Source: a bacterium (GTDB lineage Bacteria > Electryoneota > RPQS01). Taken from it: DNA of 64,000 nucleotides. The position numbers were made by a program, and so were the translations under genes. The notes beneath the pieces are model-generated. The model was not told where the DNA came from, did not search any database, and saw only the letters and a list, made by a program, of their open reading frames with translations. Where the stretch lies: contig JADJCU010000005.1 in assembly GCA_016703065.1 (NCBI GenBank), forward strand, positions 1 through 64,000, given 5' to 3'. Below, piece by piece: positions 17,471 through 25,496 of the stretch (position 1 is its first letter; every line of letters starts with the position of its first letter).

Positions 17471-18352
17471 ATGGCACAAGCAAGCCAATACTGGAAGGCG
17501 CGGCTGATCCGCTATTTGTTTATGGCGGCGGCAGCGACGTCGATCCTGATTGTCGTGCTTGTGTTTCTGTTTCTCGGCCGGGAGAGTGTGCCGTTCATCG
17601 CCAAGCACGGGCTCGGAGCGATTTTCGGTGGGCAGTGGCAGCCGGTATCGTTTGAAAACGAGCAGTTCGGCATGCTGCCCCTAATCACCGGGTCGATTCT
17701 GGTGACGCTGCTGGCAACGGTGCTAGCGGTCCCCTTCGGCATTGTCGCGGCGATTTACATTGCGGAGATGGCCTCGGCCGCTGAGCGTGAGATTTGGAAG
17801 CCGGTGATTGAACTCCTGGCGGGTATTCCATCGGTAGTGCTGGGGTTCTTTGGGCTTGTGGTGGTCGCGCCGCTGGTCAAGGAAGTCTTCGGCCTGACCT
17901 CCGGGCTCAATGCATTCACGGGAGCGGTGCTGCTCGCGCTGATGGCGATACCGACCATCATCACGATCTCCGAGGACGCGATTCGCAATGTTCCGCAATC
18001 GTATAAGGAAGCGTCGTTTTCGCTTGGTGCGTCAAAACTTCAGACGATTTGGAAGGTAACAGTACCGGCGGCGCTATCGGGAATCGTGGCAGCCGTCATG
18101 CTCGGTGTCGGGCGAGTCGTGGGTGAAACGATGGCGGTGATGATGGTCACGGGGAACGCCGCCGTGATTACGTTTTCGCCAACGGAATCCGTACGCACGA
18201 TGACGGCGACGGTGGCTGCGGAGATGGGAGAAGTACCGTTCGGCAGCGACCACTATCACGCCCTGTTCGTCATCGGTGTCGTGCTGCTCTTGATGACCTT
18301 CGGGCTCAATATGGTTGCCCAGCGCGTGCTAAGGAAGTACCGGATTGGATAG
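17471..18352 (+). CDS. pstC: Phosphate ABC transporter permease PstC
   Basis: 293 residues with six hydrophobic segments. The cytoplasmic EAA-like loop EASFSLGASKLQTIWKVTVP contacts PstB. The periplasmic-side region ESVPFIAKHG near residue 40 is typical of PstC. The gene starts 28 bases after pstS. It forms the membrane channel with PstA. Confidence 0.93.
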   Translation: MAQASQYWKARLIRYLFMAAAATSILIVVLVFLFLGRESVPFIAKHGLGAIFGGQWQPVSFENEQFGMLPLITGSILVTLLATVLAVPFGIVAAIYIAEMASAAEREIWKPVIELLAGIPSVVLGFFGLVVVAPLVKEVFGLTSGLNAFTGAVLLALMAIPTIITISEDAIRNVPQSYKEASFSLGASKLQTIWKVTVPAALSGIVAAVMLGVGRVVGETMAVMMVTGNAAVITFSPTESVRTMTATVAAEMGEVPFGSDHYHALFVIGVVLLLMTFGLNMVAQRVLRKYRIG

Positions 18353-18415
18353 CGCCACAATGATCACCTCGCGATCCGTATTTCAAGGTAACCAGTCATC
18401 AGGCCGAGGTGTGCG

Positions 18416-19276
18416 ATGAGCATGCGGCCACGGAATCTTGGCGAACGTATGGTGTATTTCGCCATGATGGGGATTACCTATGCGATTCTGCTGGTGGTCG
18501 TCTATATTATCGCAGACGTGGTCATCGGCGGCATCGGCACGATTTCGTGGGAGTTTCTGACCGGTTCACCGCGCAAGAGCGGTGAAGAGGGCGGGATTTG
18601 GCCGGTGATTGTCGGGACGTTTTATTTGGTGATTGGGACATTAGCCGTCGCTCTGCCATTGGGAATGTCCGGGGCCATTTACCTCAGCGAATATGCGAGG
18701 CAAGGCCGCATGACGCGCCTGATTCGGCTGGCGATTGTCACGCTTGCCGGTATTCCGTCCGTTGTGCTGGGGCTGTTTGGCTTGGGGTTGTTTGTAATCT
18801 TCCTGGGATTTGGCGCGTCGATACTATCGGGCAGTCTGACCTTGGCGTGTATGATCCTCCCGACGATTATCGTGGCGAGCGAGGAATCGCTGCGCTCAAT
18901 CCCGCAGTCCTTCCGCGAAGGGAGTCTTGCGCTTGGCGCCACGAAATGGGAGACGATCCGCCGGAACGTACTGCCCTATGCGATCCCGGGCATGCTGACG
19001 GGCTCGATTCTCGGCGTAGGCCGGGCGGCGGGCGAAACGGCGCCGATTCTCTTGACGGTGGCGGCCTTCTTCCTTCCTTCTTTGCCGACTTCCATCTACG
19101 ATCAGTGTATGGCGCTGCCCTACCACTTGTACATCCTCGCGACGCAGTTACCGGATATGACCAAGGCTCGTCCGATGCAATACGGTACCGCCCTGGTCTT
19201 GATTTCGGTCGTGCTGGGATTCAACATCGCCGCGATTGTAATTCGTTCCTATTTCCGCCGCAAGTATCGCTGGTAA
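18416..19276 (+). CDS. pstA: Phosphate ABC transporter permease PstA
   Basis: 286 residues with six hydrophobic segments. The EAA-like loop is EGSLALGATKWETIRRNVLP, and PSVVLGLFGLGLFV matches PstA. GAGG lies upstream of the ATG at 18416. The gene ends three bases before pstB, which implies coupled translation. Confidence 0.93.
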   Translation: MSMRPRNLGERMVYFAMMGITYAILLVVVYIIADVVIGGIGTISWEFLTGSPRKSGEEGGIWPVIVGTFYLVIGTLAVALPLGMSGAIYLSEYARQGRMTRLIRLAIVTLAGIPSVVLGLFGLGLFVIFLGFGASILSGSLTLACMILPTIIVASEESLRSIPQSFREGSLALGATKWETIRRNVLPYAIPGMLTGSILGVGRAAGETAPILLTVAAFFLPSLPTSIYDQCMALPYHLYILATQLPDMTKARPMQYGTALVLISVVLGFNIAAIVIRSYFRRKYRW

Positions 19277-19279
19277 TTC

Positions 19280-20044
19280 ATGACGGACCATAGCGCACAT
19301 ATTTCAGCTAAGCATCTGAACTTCTTTTACGGAGCGACCCAGGCGCTGCACGACGTTTCGGTCGACTTGAAGCGGAGCCGGGTGACGGCCTTTATTGGCC
19401 CCTCGGGTTGCGGCAAGTCGACGTTTCTGCGCACGTTGAACCGGATGAACGATATTATTGATGACACGCGCGTCGAAGGCCAAGTGCTGGTAGACGGGCT
19501 GGATGTCTATTCCGGGGCCTGCAATGTCATTGATTTGCGTCGCAAAATCGGTATGGTTTTCCAGAAGTCGAATCCGTTCCCGAAATCGATCTTTGACAAT
19601 ATCGCCTATGGTTCGCGCATTCATGGGGAAAAAAGCCGGCGGGTGCTTGAAGAGGTAGTTGAACGGAGTTTGCGGCGCTCTGGCCTTTGGGACGAGGTGA
19701 AGGATCGGCTGGATCACAATGCCATGGGTCTATCTGGCGGTCAGCAGCAGCGATTGTGCATTGCCCGGGCGCTGGCGGTGAACCCTGAAGTGCTCTTGAT
19801 GGATGAGCCGGCTTCAGCTCTCGATCCGCGCTCGACGGCCCGCATCGAGGACTTGATCAGCGAGTTGCGGGGCGACTACACGATTGTGATAGTGACACAT
19901 AACATGCAGCAGGCAGCGCGGGTGTCGGACGAGACGGCTTTCTTCTACGAGGGAAAACTGATTGAGGTCGGGGTTACGAAGCAGATATTTACGAATCCGA
20001 CGGAGAAGCAGACGGAAGACTATATCACCGGGCGGTTTGGATAG
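19280..20044 (+). CDS. pstB: Phosphate ABC transporter ATP-binding protein PstB
   Basis: 254 residues, the usual PstB length. Walker A is GPSGCGKST (about 38-46), the signature is LSGGQQQRLCIARALA, Walker B is VLLMDEPASALDP and the H-loop His is in IVTHNMQQAARV. The PstB-specific phrase GMVFQKSNPFPKSI is present. It powers PstCA. Confidence 0.96.
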   Translation: MTDHSAHISAKHLNFFYGATQALHDVSVDLKRSRVTAFIGPSGCGKSTFLRTLNRMNDIIDDTRVEGQVLVDGLDVYSGACNVIDLRRKIGMVFQKSNPFPKSIFDNIAYGSRIHGEKSRRVLEEVVERSLRRSGLWDEVKDRLDHNAMGLSGGQQQRLCIARALAVNPEVLLMDEPASALDPRSTARIEDLISELRGDYTIVIVTHNMQQAARVSDETAFFYEGKLIEVGVTKQIFTNPTEKQTEDYITGRFG

Positions 20045-20078
20045 GCCGCGGCTCCGGCAAGCTCGGTCCACAGGGAAC

Positions 20079-20107
20079 TTGACGAAATGGCAAATTATTT
20101 GCATAAT
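20079..20107 (+). promoter_or_regulatory. Internal promoter before phoU
   Basis: TTGACG (20079-20084) and CATAAT (20102-20107), spacer 17, in the pstB-phoU gap. It would allow phoU expression apart from the pst genes. Confidence 0.5.
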
Positions 20108-20113
20108 GTAAGG

Positions 20114-20137
20114 ACAGGGCGCACATCGGCGCCCTGT
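20114..20137 (+). other. Hairpin in the phoU leader
   Basis: Perfect 9-bp stem ACAGGGCGC with GCGCCCTGT, loop of 6, no T tract. It lies between the promoter at 20079 and the phoU start, so it is more likely an RNA-stability or processing element than a terminator. Confidence 0.45.
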
Positions 20138-20166
20138 CTCTCTCACGTATGGGAAGGGTAACGGGC

Positions 20167-20826
20167 ATGGCTGTACATTTGAGGCGCGATATGGATCGGC
20201 TGAAGCGGAAGATCCTGACTTTTGGAGCGGCGGTCGAAGAGAGCGCCCGGTTGGCGTCAGTGGCGCTACGGAACCTCGATCCGAAACTTGCTCAGCGGGT
20301 GATCGACCACGATAACGACATCAATCGTGACGAGGTGGATATTGAGGACGAATGTCTGAAGATCCTGGCCCTGCACCAACCGGTGGCGGTTGACCTGCGG
20401 TTCGTGGTTACCGTGTTGAAGATCAACTCGGATCTTGAGCGTATTGCCGATTTTTCAGTCAACGTCGCCAAACGCACGCGGACCTTGGCAACTCAGAGTC
20501 CGGTACCCATGCCGCCCGAGATGCTGCTAATCGCCGACAAAGCCATTGACATGGTGAATTCGGCCTTGGATTGTCTGGTTGAGCAGGACCCTTCGCGGGC
20601 GCGGGCGATTTGCATGGCGGATGACGAAGTGGACAATCTGCAACGGAAGCTGTATGACATCATTCTACTGGAGATCAAACGGACTCCCGAGAATGCGGCG
20701 CAGTGGCTGCAGCTGTTTTCGGCGGTTCGCTATTTTGAGCGGATGGGCGACTACGCGACGAACATCGCGGAGGACGTTATCTACCTTGTCGAGGGCGAGG
20801 TTATCCGGCATAAGGACCAGGTTTAA
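20167..20826 (+). CDS. phoU: Phosphate signalling protein PhoU
   Basis: 219 residues from ATG 20167; an ATG 18 bases upstream is possible, but homology begins at the second (MAVHLRRDMDRLK). It has two PhoU three-helix repeats with the metal-binding pattern (E/D)xxxDxxxD: DHDNDINRDEVDIEDECL and ADDEVDNLQRKLYD. It damps Pho signalling by linking PstB state to the sensor kinase. No PhoR/PhoB pair is in the window. Confidence 0.93.
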   Translation: MAVHLRRDMDRLKRKILTFGAAVEESARLASVALRNLDPKLAQRVIDHDNDINRDEVDIEDECLKILALHQPVAVDLRFVVTVLKINSDLERIADFSVNVAKRTRTLATQSPVPMPPEMLLIADKAIDMVNSALDCLVEQDPSRARAICMADDEVDNLQRKLYDIILLEIKRTPENAAQWLQLFSAVRYFERMGDYATNIAEDVIYLVEGEVIRHKDQV

Positions 20827-20859
20827 CCGCTCGACAGACTAAGTCAGGGCAAAAAGAAA

Positions 20860-20893
20860 GCGGCGGCCCCTCTCGTGGGCCGCCGCCTTTTTT
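20860..20893. terminator. Strong bidirectional intrinsic terminator
   Basis: Stem GCGGCGGCCC with GGGCCGCCGC, followed by six T on the plus strand and a T-rich tract on the minus strand. It serves phoU and the convergent large gene ending at 20913. Confidence 0.85.
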
Positions 20894-20912
20894 GTTGTAC
20901 TACTTACCGGTC

Positions 20913-23900
20913 TTAGTTACCACAATCCGCGGTGACAACGTAGTAGCGGTAGTTCACGAATGCCAGCGGCGAATCGTAAACAACCAGTTGTCCGTCCAGG
21001 ATACCGTTTAGAGTGGTTTCGAGGAAGAAGTCCGGATCAGTTCCGTCATCCGGGTTGCCGTCATTATTCGGGTTGGTACTGTACCACACCTTATAATTGG
21101 CATCCTGCGGGGCGGTGAAGTGCAGCTGGATGTTCGCCGGGGCGTTCGCCGCTGTGACGACGTAGGCACACAAATCAACCGGCTCGTCGCAAGTCGGCGC
21201 CGGGCAGTCCACGAGCGGGGTACACGGGATACCGTCATCCGAAATTGTGACCGCCACATCACCCGATGCCGTGCTGTAGGCCGAGATCAACGTATAGTAC
21301 GTCGCACCAAGGACCGTACAGGACTGGGTCGATGAACTCAGCGCGGGAGTCGTACATGAATCGTCATCGGTCTCGACACACATCAGTGAATCGCACGTAT
21401 TGCAGAACACGTAGATTTCGGTGTCAAAGCCCGTGAGAACATCACAGGTGTGGACGGACATGCCGTTACCCGTTCCGATGAAGGAGTACCAGATACCGGG
21501 GTGCGGATGCGAGCCGAAGCTGCGATAGGCGCTTGAACACGGCTCACCCGTCGTATACACGAGCGTGTCCTGGAGCGCACCAACAGTTGATCCCAGATAC
21601 GGTTGGTCAAGCAATGCAATCAGCGGGGCGTTGTGGCAGCTGTCGGAACCTTGCAGAATCTCCGGGCACGGATCGGTGGCACATGACAGCAGGTCATCCC
21701 AGAGACCTTGAAGCAGCGTACATTCGATCTCCGTGTTGTCCGCACACTGGGTAGCGCCATCGTTATAGCAGCAGCGGCCGACCGGGCACGGGGTCGCCGC
21801 GCACGTGGTTGTGCTGGTCCAATCTCCGTTCAGAGCCTGGCACTCAAGATCAGTCAGGTCTGCGCAGGCAGCGAGACCGTTATCGAGGTAGCAGCAACGG
21901 CCTACGGGGCAGGGATCGTTGGCGCAAGACGCTGCATCAGTCCACTGACCATTTAGCGTCAAGCACTCGGCGGCGAGGTTATCGACGCACGCCGCGACGC
22001 CGTTATCAAGGTAGCAGCAACGGCCTTCGGGTGCGCAGTCGACGAAGTCGACGCAGGCTGCGCCCTCAACGATAGACAGTTCGAACAGCCCGTTTCCGGT
22101 GCTCCAGCCATCCACCACAACATAGTAGTTGCGGCCGAGTTCAGAGCAGAAGGTCGCAGTCGAACGGACACCGGAGAATGAGCACGTAGCATCGTCATTG
22201 CCGGCGACACACGTGAAGTTCGTGCAGTTATCCGAGCAGACAACGAGAATCTGAGTGTCAAAAGTAGTATACGCAGCGCAAAGGCTGACCGTGATTTGAT
22301 TGCCGGTACCGGTAATCGAGTACCAGTCGTCGGGAGCGGTGTTTGAACCTTCATAGGGATCGGTCGAGCCAAGGGCGCACTGCGTGCCCGGATCATCATC
22401 CGTTCCGCCGACCGTCGTGCCGCGCACTGTTGCAGGCACCGTCAGACCAACAGCAGTCGCACAGGTTTCGCCGCCTTCAATCGAGATCGGGCAGGGGCTG
22501 GCCGCGCACGTCGTCGTGCTGGACCACTGACCCCCCAACTGCTGGCAATCGAACGCGCCGTTGTCGACACAATCAACGCCACCGTTGTAGCAGCAGCGCC
22601 CAATGGTCGTGCAGGTGCTGACATCCAGCGTGTAGGCGTCGCAACCCGTCGACCGATCGACCATGATATAGTACGTCCCGGCCGCGAGCGGCAGACAGTT
22701 GATTGCGAGGGTGTCCTGGAACGAGTTCAGGAACGTAACGCAGTTGAAGCTGTCGGGCGGACAGGAAGTGGCAACGACCAATCCACGGGTTTGCGCGGAC
22801 GTGGCCGTGAGCCTGAGGTTCCAAGAACCATTGACCGTCGTTGTCCAGCGATAGATGTAGTCTTCGCTGGCATCAGCAGTGCCAACACAGGTATTGAACC
22901 ATTCATTACCCGCGCCGCATGTCGTACCGGCGTCTGTGAAGGCATCGGTCTGATCTTCATCCGAGCATTCGCGAACGAGCACCGTAACGCGCAGGGTGTC
23001 GTTGAAGCGATTCTGATCGGTCGCGAGGTTGCTGTACATCAGCAATTCATAGTCGCCAACGACTCCCGGAGCGGTTTCAGTGCCGGTGAAGTCAACGTCG
23101 TCGGTTAGACCCGGGGCAACAGACAGTGTGGTGCCAGTGACGACCGCACCGCCATTGAAGCTGTACGCCACGTCGGCGGCTTCGGTGTTTGTGCCGATAT
23201 TGCGGAAGCGACCCACAACATTGAAATTCGCACCGGGCGAAACGCGCAGCGGCGAGGGCTGAACGACGGATTCGATCGCATAGTCATGATCCTGACACAG
23301 CGCGGTGTAGAGACGAACTTGATCACAGCCCGAGGACCGGTCGACCATGATGTAGTACGTGCCGACGTTTAGTGTCAAGCAGTTAATCAGCAGCGTGTCC
23401 TGGCTCTGGTTGAGCGAGGAAAGACAGTTGAAGCTATCCGGCGGACAGGCTGATGAGACAAGCAGGCCGCGGGTCGTCGTCGTCGTGCCGATGGCCAAAA
23501 TGTTGTAGGCACCTGCCTGTGTGATGTTCCACTGGTAGATGTAATCCTCGCTTGCGTCGGCCGTGCCGAGACAGGTGTTCGCAAAGTCGTTGATTGCGCC
23601 GCAGGTTGTAAACGTGTCCGCGAAGGAGTTGGTTTGGATTTCGTCGTAGCAGTTGACAGCGGTTAGATTCACCCGAATCGTGTCGTTGCCGCGGATGCCG
23701 TCGGTGGCGAGATTCGAGAACATTTTGAGAACATAGGCTCCCGGGGTAGCCGGACCTGCTTGCGTTCCCGCGAAATCGACATCGCCGGTGGCACAGGCGG
23801 CCAAGCTGGCCGTTACACCAGCAACCGGCGCGCCGTTGTTGAAGATGTAACCGACATCAGACACCTGCGTGGTCGTGCCGACATTGCGGAAGCGGCCAAT

Positions 23901-25232
23901 CACGTTGAACGGCGCGTTGGCGTAGATGCGGCTGCCCAGAGCGGGTGCGACCACGCTTGTGCTGACAAAGTCGTCAGCGATCGGGGCATCCGGATAATAC
24001 CAGATCGCGATATTGGACAGTTCTTGCGACGCGTCGCCCTCGGTCAGCGTGTTGCATGACCAAAGCACGTAGTTATTGTTCGGCGCAGTCGAGCCCTGCT
24101 GAATACCCATGGTCGCGCTGGGGCGGCGGATGGACGGATTGTAACGGTCAAGGGACTTGATCTGAACCTTGATCTTGCCATCAGGATAGAGAATACACTG
24201 ATACGTGTAGGTGTGCTGGAACTGTGGCGTAAGGCGGCCCATCGAGTCCCACTGAATGATGACGCGGTTGGCATCAGCATTAACAAACACGTTACCGGAA
24301 TCCGATACGGTTCCGCTGACCCCTGTGCCACCGTAGTTTGAGTGTTGGTCATCCCACATCGGCCAAATACCGCCCGACGGGAAGGTTGTTGTCGGGACCG
24401 TGCAGGTGTTCGAGAACGATGTCACACTGGTCATACCGACAGCACCATTTGTGCTGGGATAGACCGTTGTGCGGTTCACGCCGTAGAACGGGAAGTTGAA
24501 CGGAAGCGTTACGGCCTGCGCGGCGTCATCCGCCCGTGAAAGCGTGGTCAATTCGGTAGTTCCGGCCATGCCGACGATGTCTTCCCAAGCGAAAGTTGCC
24601 GTATCGCCGTCAAGGTTGTCGACGTAGCGGTAACCGAAGCAGTCGGCACCCTGACCGTCGATTGCTCCACCCTCGTTGCGCTCTTCGAGGCGGCCCGACT
24701 CTTCGAGGCGGAGCTTTTCAATTTCTGTGAGCTGCTCGTTGTTGGCGTAACGCTGCGCCAGCATGTCAATGTAGGTGTTGGTGATCGTCTCGGCATCATT
24801 GAAGAGCGCCTGGTAAGCGGGATCTTCTTCACCTTTGAGGTAGCCGCTTTGGAGCAGTTCGACCTTCTCAACGGCCGTCAAAGGACTGCCCTGGTTCATG
24901 CGGTCGAGCAGCATGTTGTAGTACTCGCCGCTGGATTCCAGACGGGCGCGTTCTTCCGCAAGAGCGCGGAGTTTGCCCTCGTCGACGCCATCCATAGCAA
25001 CGGCAGGCGCGGCGAGCCCGTTTTGGGCGAGTTCGGCCACAACTTCCGCCTGCTTGCGCTGCAGGTCAGGGTTAGTTTGGTCTTTTGCGAGCATCGTCTC
25101 GACTTCGGTCAGTAAGTCTCGCAAAGGTTCGGTCTTGGAAAGCACTTTTCGTCCTGATTCGGTCGCTACGGCGAAGTAGGCGGCGCCGAACAGGAGACAG
25201 GTCATTAGCAGCACAGATAGCCACTTTTTCAT
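20913..25232 (-). CDS. Giant secreted multi-domain protein with four GRCCY six-Cys repeats
   Basis: 1439 residues, uninterrupted. Signal peptide (about 1-23), then a charged helical N-terminal region (about 25-190) and a domain with PFNFPFYG and TNGAVGM (about 200-430). Two tandem units of about 215 residues follow; each contains a CARDB-like strand set (FNVxGRFRN(V/I)GT) and a pre-peptidase-like fold with DYIYxW and TYYIMVDRS.GCD. Next come four Cys-rich motifs of the form GRCCY-x6-8-C-x7-8-C-x2-L-x-G-x-W-x5-C-x3-PCP, separated in places by PPC-like domains (YYVVVDGWSTGNG). The C-terminus is an FN3-like module (FVNYRYYVVTADCGN). No T9SS tail. Function is unknown; probably an extracellular or adhesive protein. 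It is a paralogue of the gene at 25497-28982. Confidence 0.85.
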   Translation of the reverse strand: MKKWLSVLLMTCLLFGAAYFAVATESGRKVLSKTEPLRDLLTEVETMLAKDQTNPDLQRKQAEVVAELAQNGLAAPAVAMDGVDEGKLRALAEERARLESSGEYYNMLLDRMNQGSPLTAVEKVELLQSGYLKGEEDPAYQALFNDAETITNTYIDMLAQRYANNEQLTEIEKLRLEESGRLEERNEGGAIDGQGADCFGYRYVDNLDGDTATFAWEDIVGMAGTTELTTLSRADDAAQAVTLPFNFPFYGVNRTTVYPSTNGAVGMTSVTSFSNTCTVPTTTFPSGGIWPMWDDQHSNYGGTGVSGTVSDSGNVFVNADANRVIIQWDSMGRLTPQFQHTYTYQCILYPDGKIKVQIKSLDRYNPSIRRPSATMGIQQGSTAPNNNYVLWSCNTLTEGDASQELSNIAIWYYPDAPIADDFVSTSVVAPALGSRIYANAPFNVIGRFRNVGTTTQVSDVGYIFNNGAPVAGVTASLAACATGDVDFAGTQAGPATPGAYVLKMFSNLATDGIRGNDTIRVNLTAVNCYDEIQTNSFADTFTTCGAINDFANTCLGTADASEDYIYQWNITQAGAYNILAIGTTTTTRGLLVSSACPPDSFNCLSSLNQSQDTLLINCLTLNVGTYYIMVDRSSGCDQVRLYTALCQDHDYAIESVVQPSPLRVSPGANFNVVGRFRNIGTNTEAADVAYSFNGGAVVTGTTLSVAPGLTDDVDFTGTETAPGVVGDYELLMYSNLATDQNRFNDTLRVTVLVRECSDEDQTDAFTDAGTTCGAGNEWFNTCVGTADASEDYIYRWTTTVNGSWNLRLTATSAQTRGLVVATSCPPDSFNCVTFLNSFQDTLAINCLPLAAGTYYIMVDRSTGCDAYTLDVSTCTTIGRCCYNGGVDCVDNGAFDCQQLGGQWSSTTTCAASPCPISIEGGETCATAVGLTVPATVRGTTVGGTDDDPGTQCALGSTDPYEGSNTAPDDWYSITGTGNQITVSLCAAYTTFDTQILVVCSDNCTNFTCVAGNDDATCSFSGVRSTATFCSELGRNYYVVVDGWSTGNGLFELSIVEGAACVDFVDCAPEGRCCYLDNGVAACVDNLAAECLTLNGQWTDAASCANDPCPVGRCCYLDNGLAACADLTDLECQALNGDWTSTTTCAATPCPVGRCCYNDGATQCADNTEIECTLLQGLWDDLLSCATDPCPEILQGSDSCHNAPLIALLDQPYLGSTVGALQDTLVYTTGEPCSSAYRSFGSHPHPGIWYSFIGTGNGMSVHTCDVLTGFDTEIYVFCNTCDSLMCVETDDDSCTTPALSSSTQSCTVLGATYYTLISAYSTASGDVAVTISDDGIPCTPLVDCPAPTCDEPVDLCAYVVTAANAPANIQLHFTAPQDANYKVWYSTNPNNDGNPDDGTDPDFFLETTLNGILDGQLVVYDSPLAFVNYRYYVVTADCGN

Positions 25233-25335
25233 ACGATTACCTCAGGCGGTTTTGGGGTTACCCGGGAACAGGGCAAAGCGGGAAGTTAAGAGAGCATTAG
25301 AATAGTGAGAAGTGGCAGTATGCCACCAAATAACA

Positions 25336-25363
25336 AATATAATGGACAAAAGGGCCGATGCAA
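25336..25363 (-). promoter_or_regulatory. Probable promoter of the 1439-residue Cys-rich protein gene
   Basis: TTGCAT (25363-25358) and TATATT followed by TG (25341-25336), spacer 16, on the minus strand, about 100 bases upstream of the ATG at 25232. Confidence 0.4.
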
Positions 25364-25420
25364 AGCAAAAAGGAGGGGCAGGAAAACTCTTGTCGATGAA
25401 GGATAATGCAAAACGTACAA

Positions 25421-25448
25421 GCGGCCCGCGCATAATTGCACGGGCCGC
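25421..25448 (-). terminator. Hairpin terminator after the second Cys-rich gene
   Basis: 8-bp GC stem GCGGCCCG with CGGGCCGC around a 12-base loop, 48 bases past the stop at 25497, followed on the minus strand by a T-rich run. Confidence 0.55.
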
Positions 25449-25496
25449 CTGAATTTACATTTCAGTGGCCAGAAATGGCCACAGCATCGTGAGAGG

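Noticed and set aside
20114..20137. The hairpin before phoU as a terminator of pstB
   Set aside because: There is no T tract, and a promoter lies before it rather than after it.
21660..22080. Repeated DNA in the GRCCY region as a possible CRISPR or satellite array
   Set aside because: The repeats are in-frame protein modules with variable DNA and spacing, inside an intact 1439-codon gene.
25233..25300. Words such as CAGGGCAAA and GGGGTTACC resemble parts of a cyclic-di-GMP riboswitch
   Set aside because: They are in the wrong order and orientation relative to the minus-strand gene, and the required hairpins are absent.
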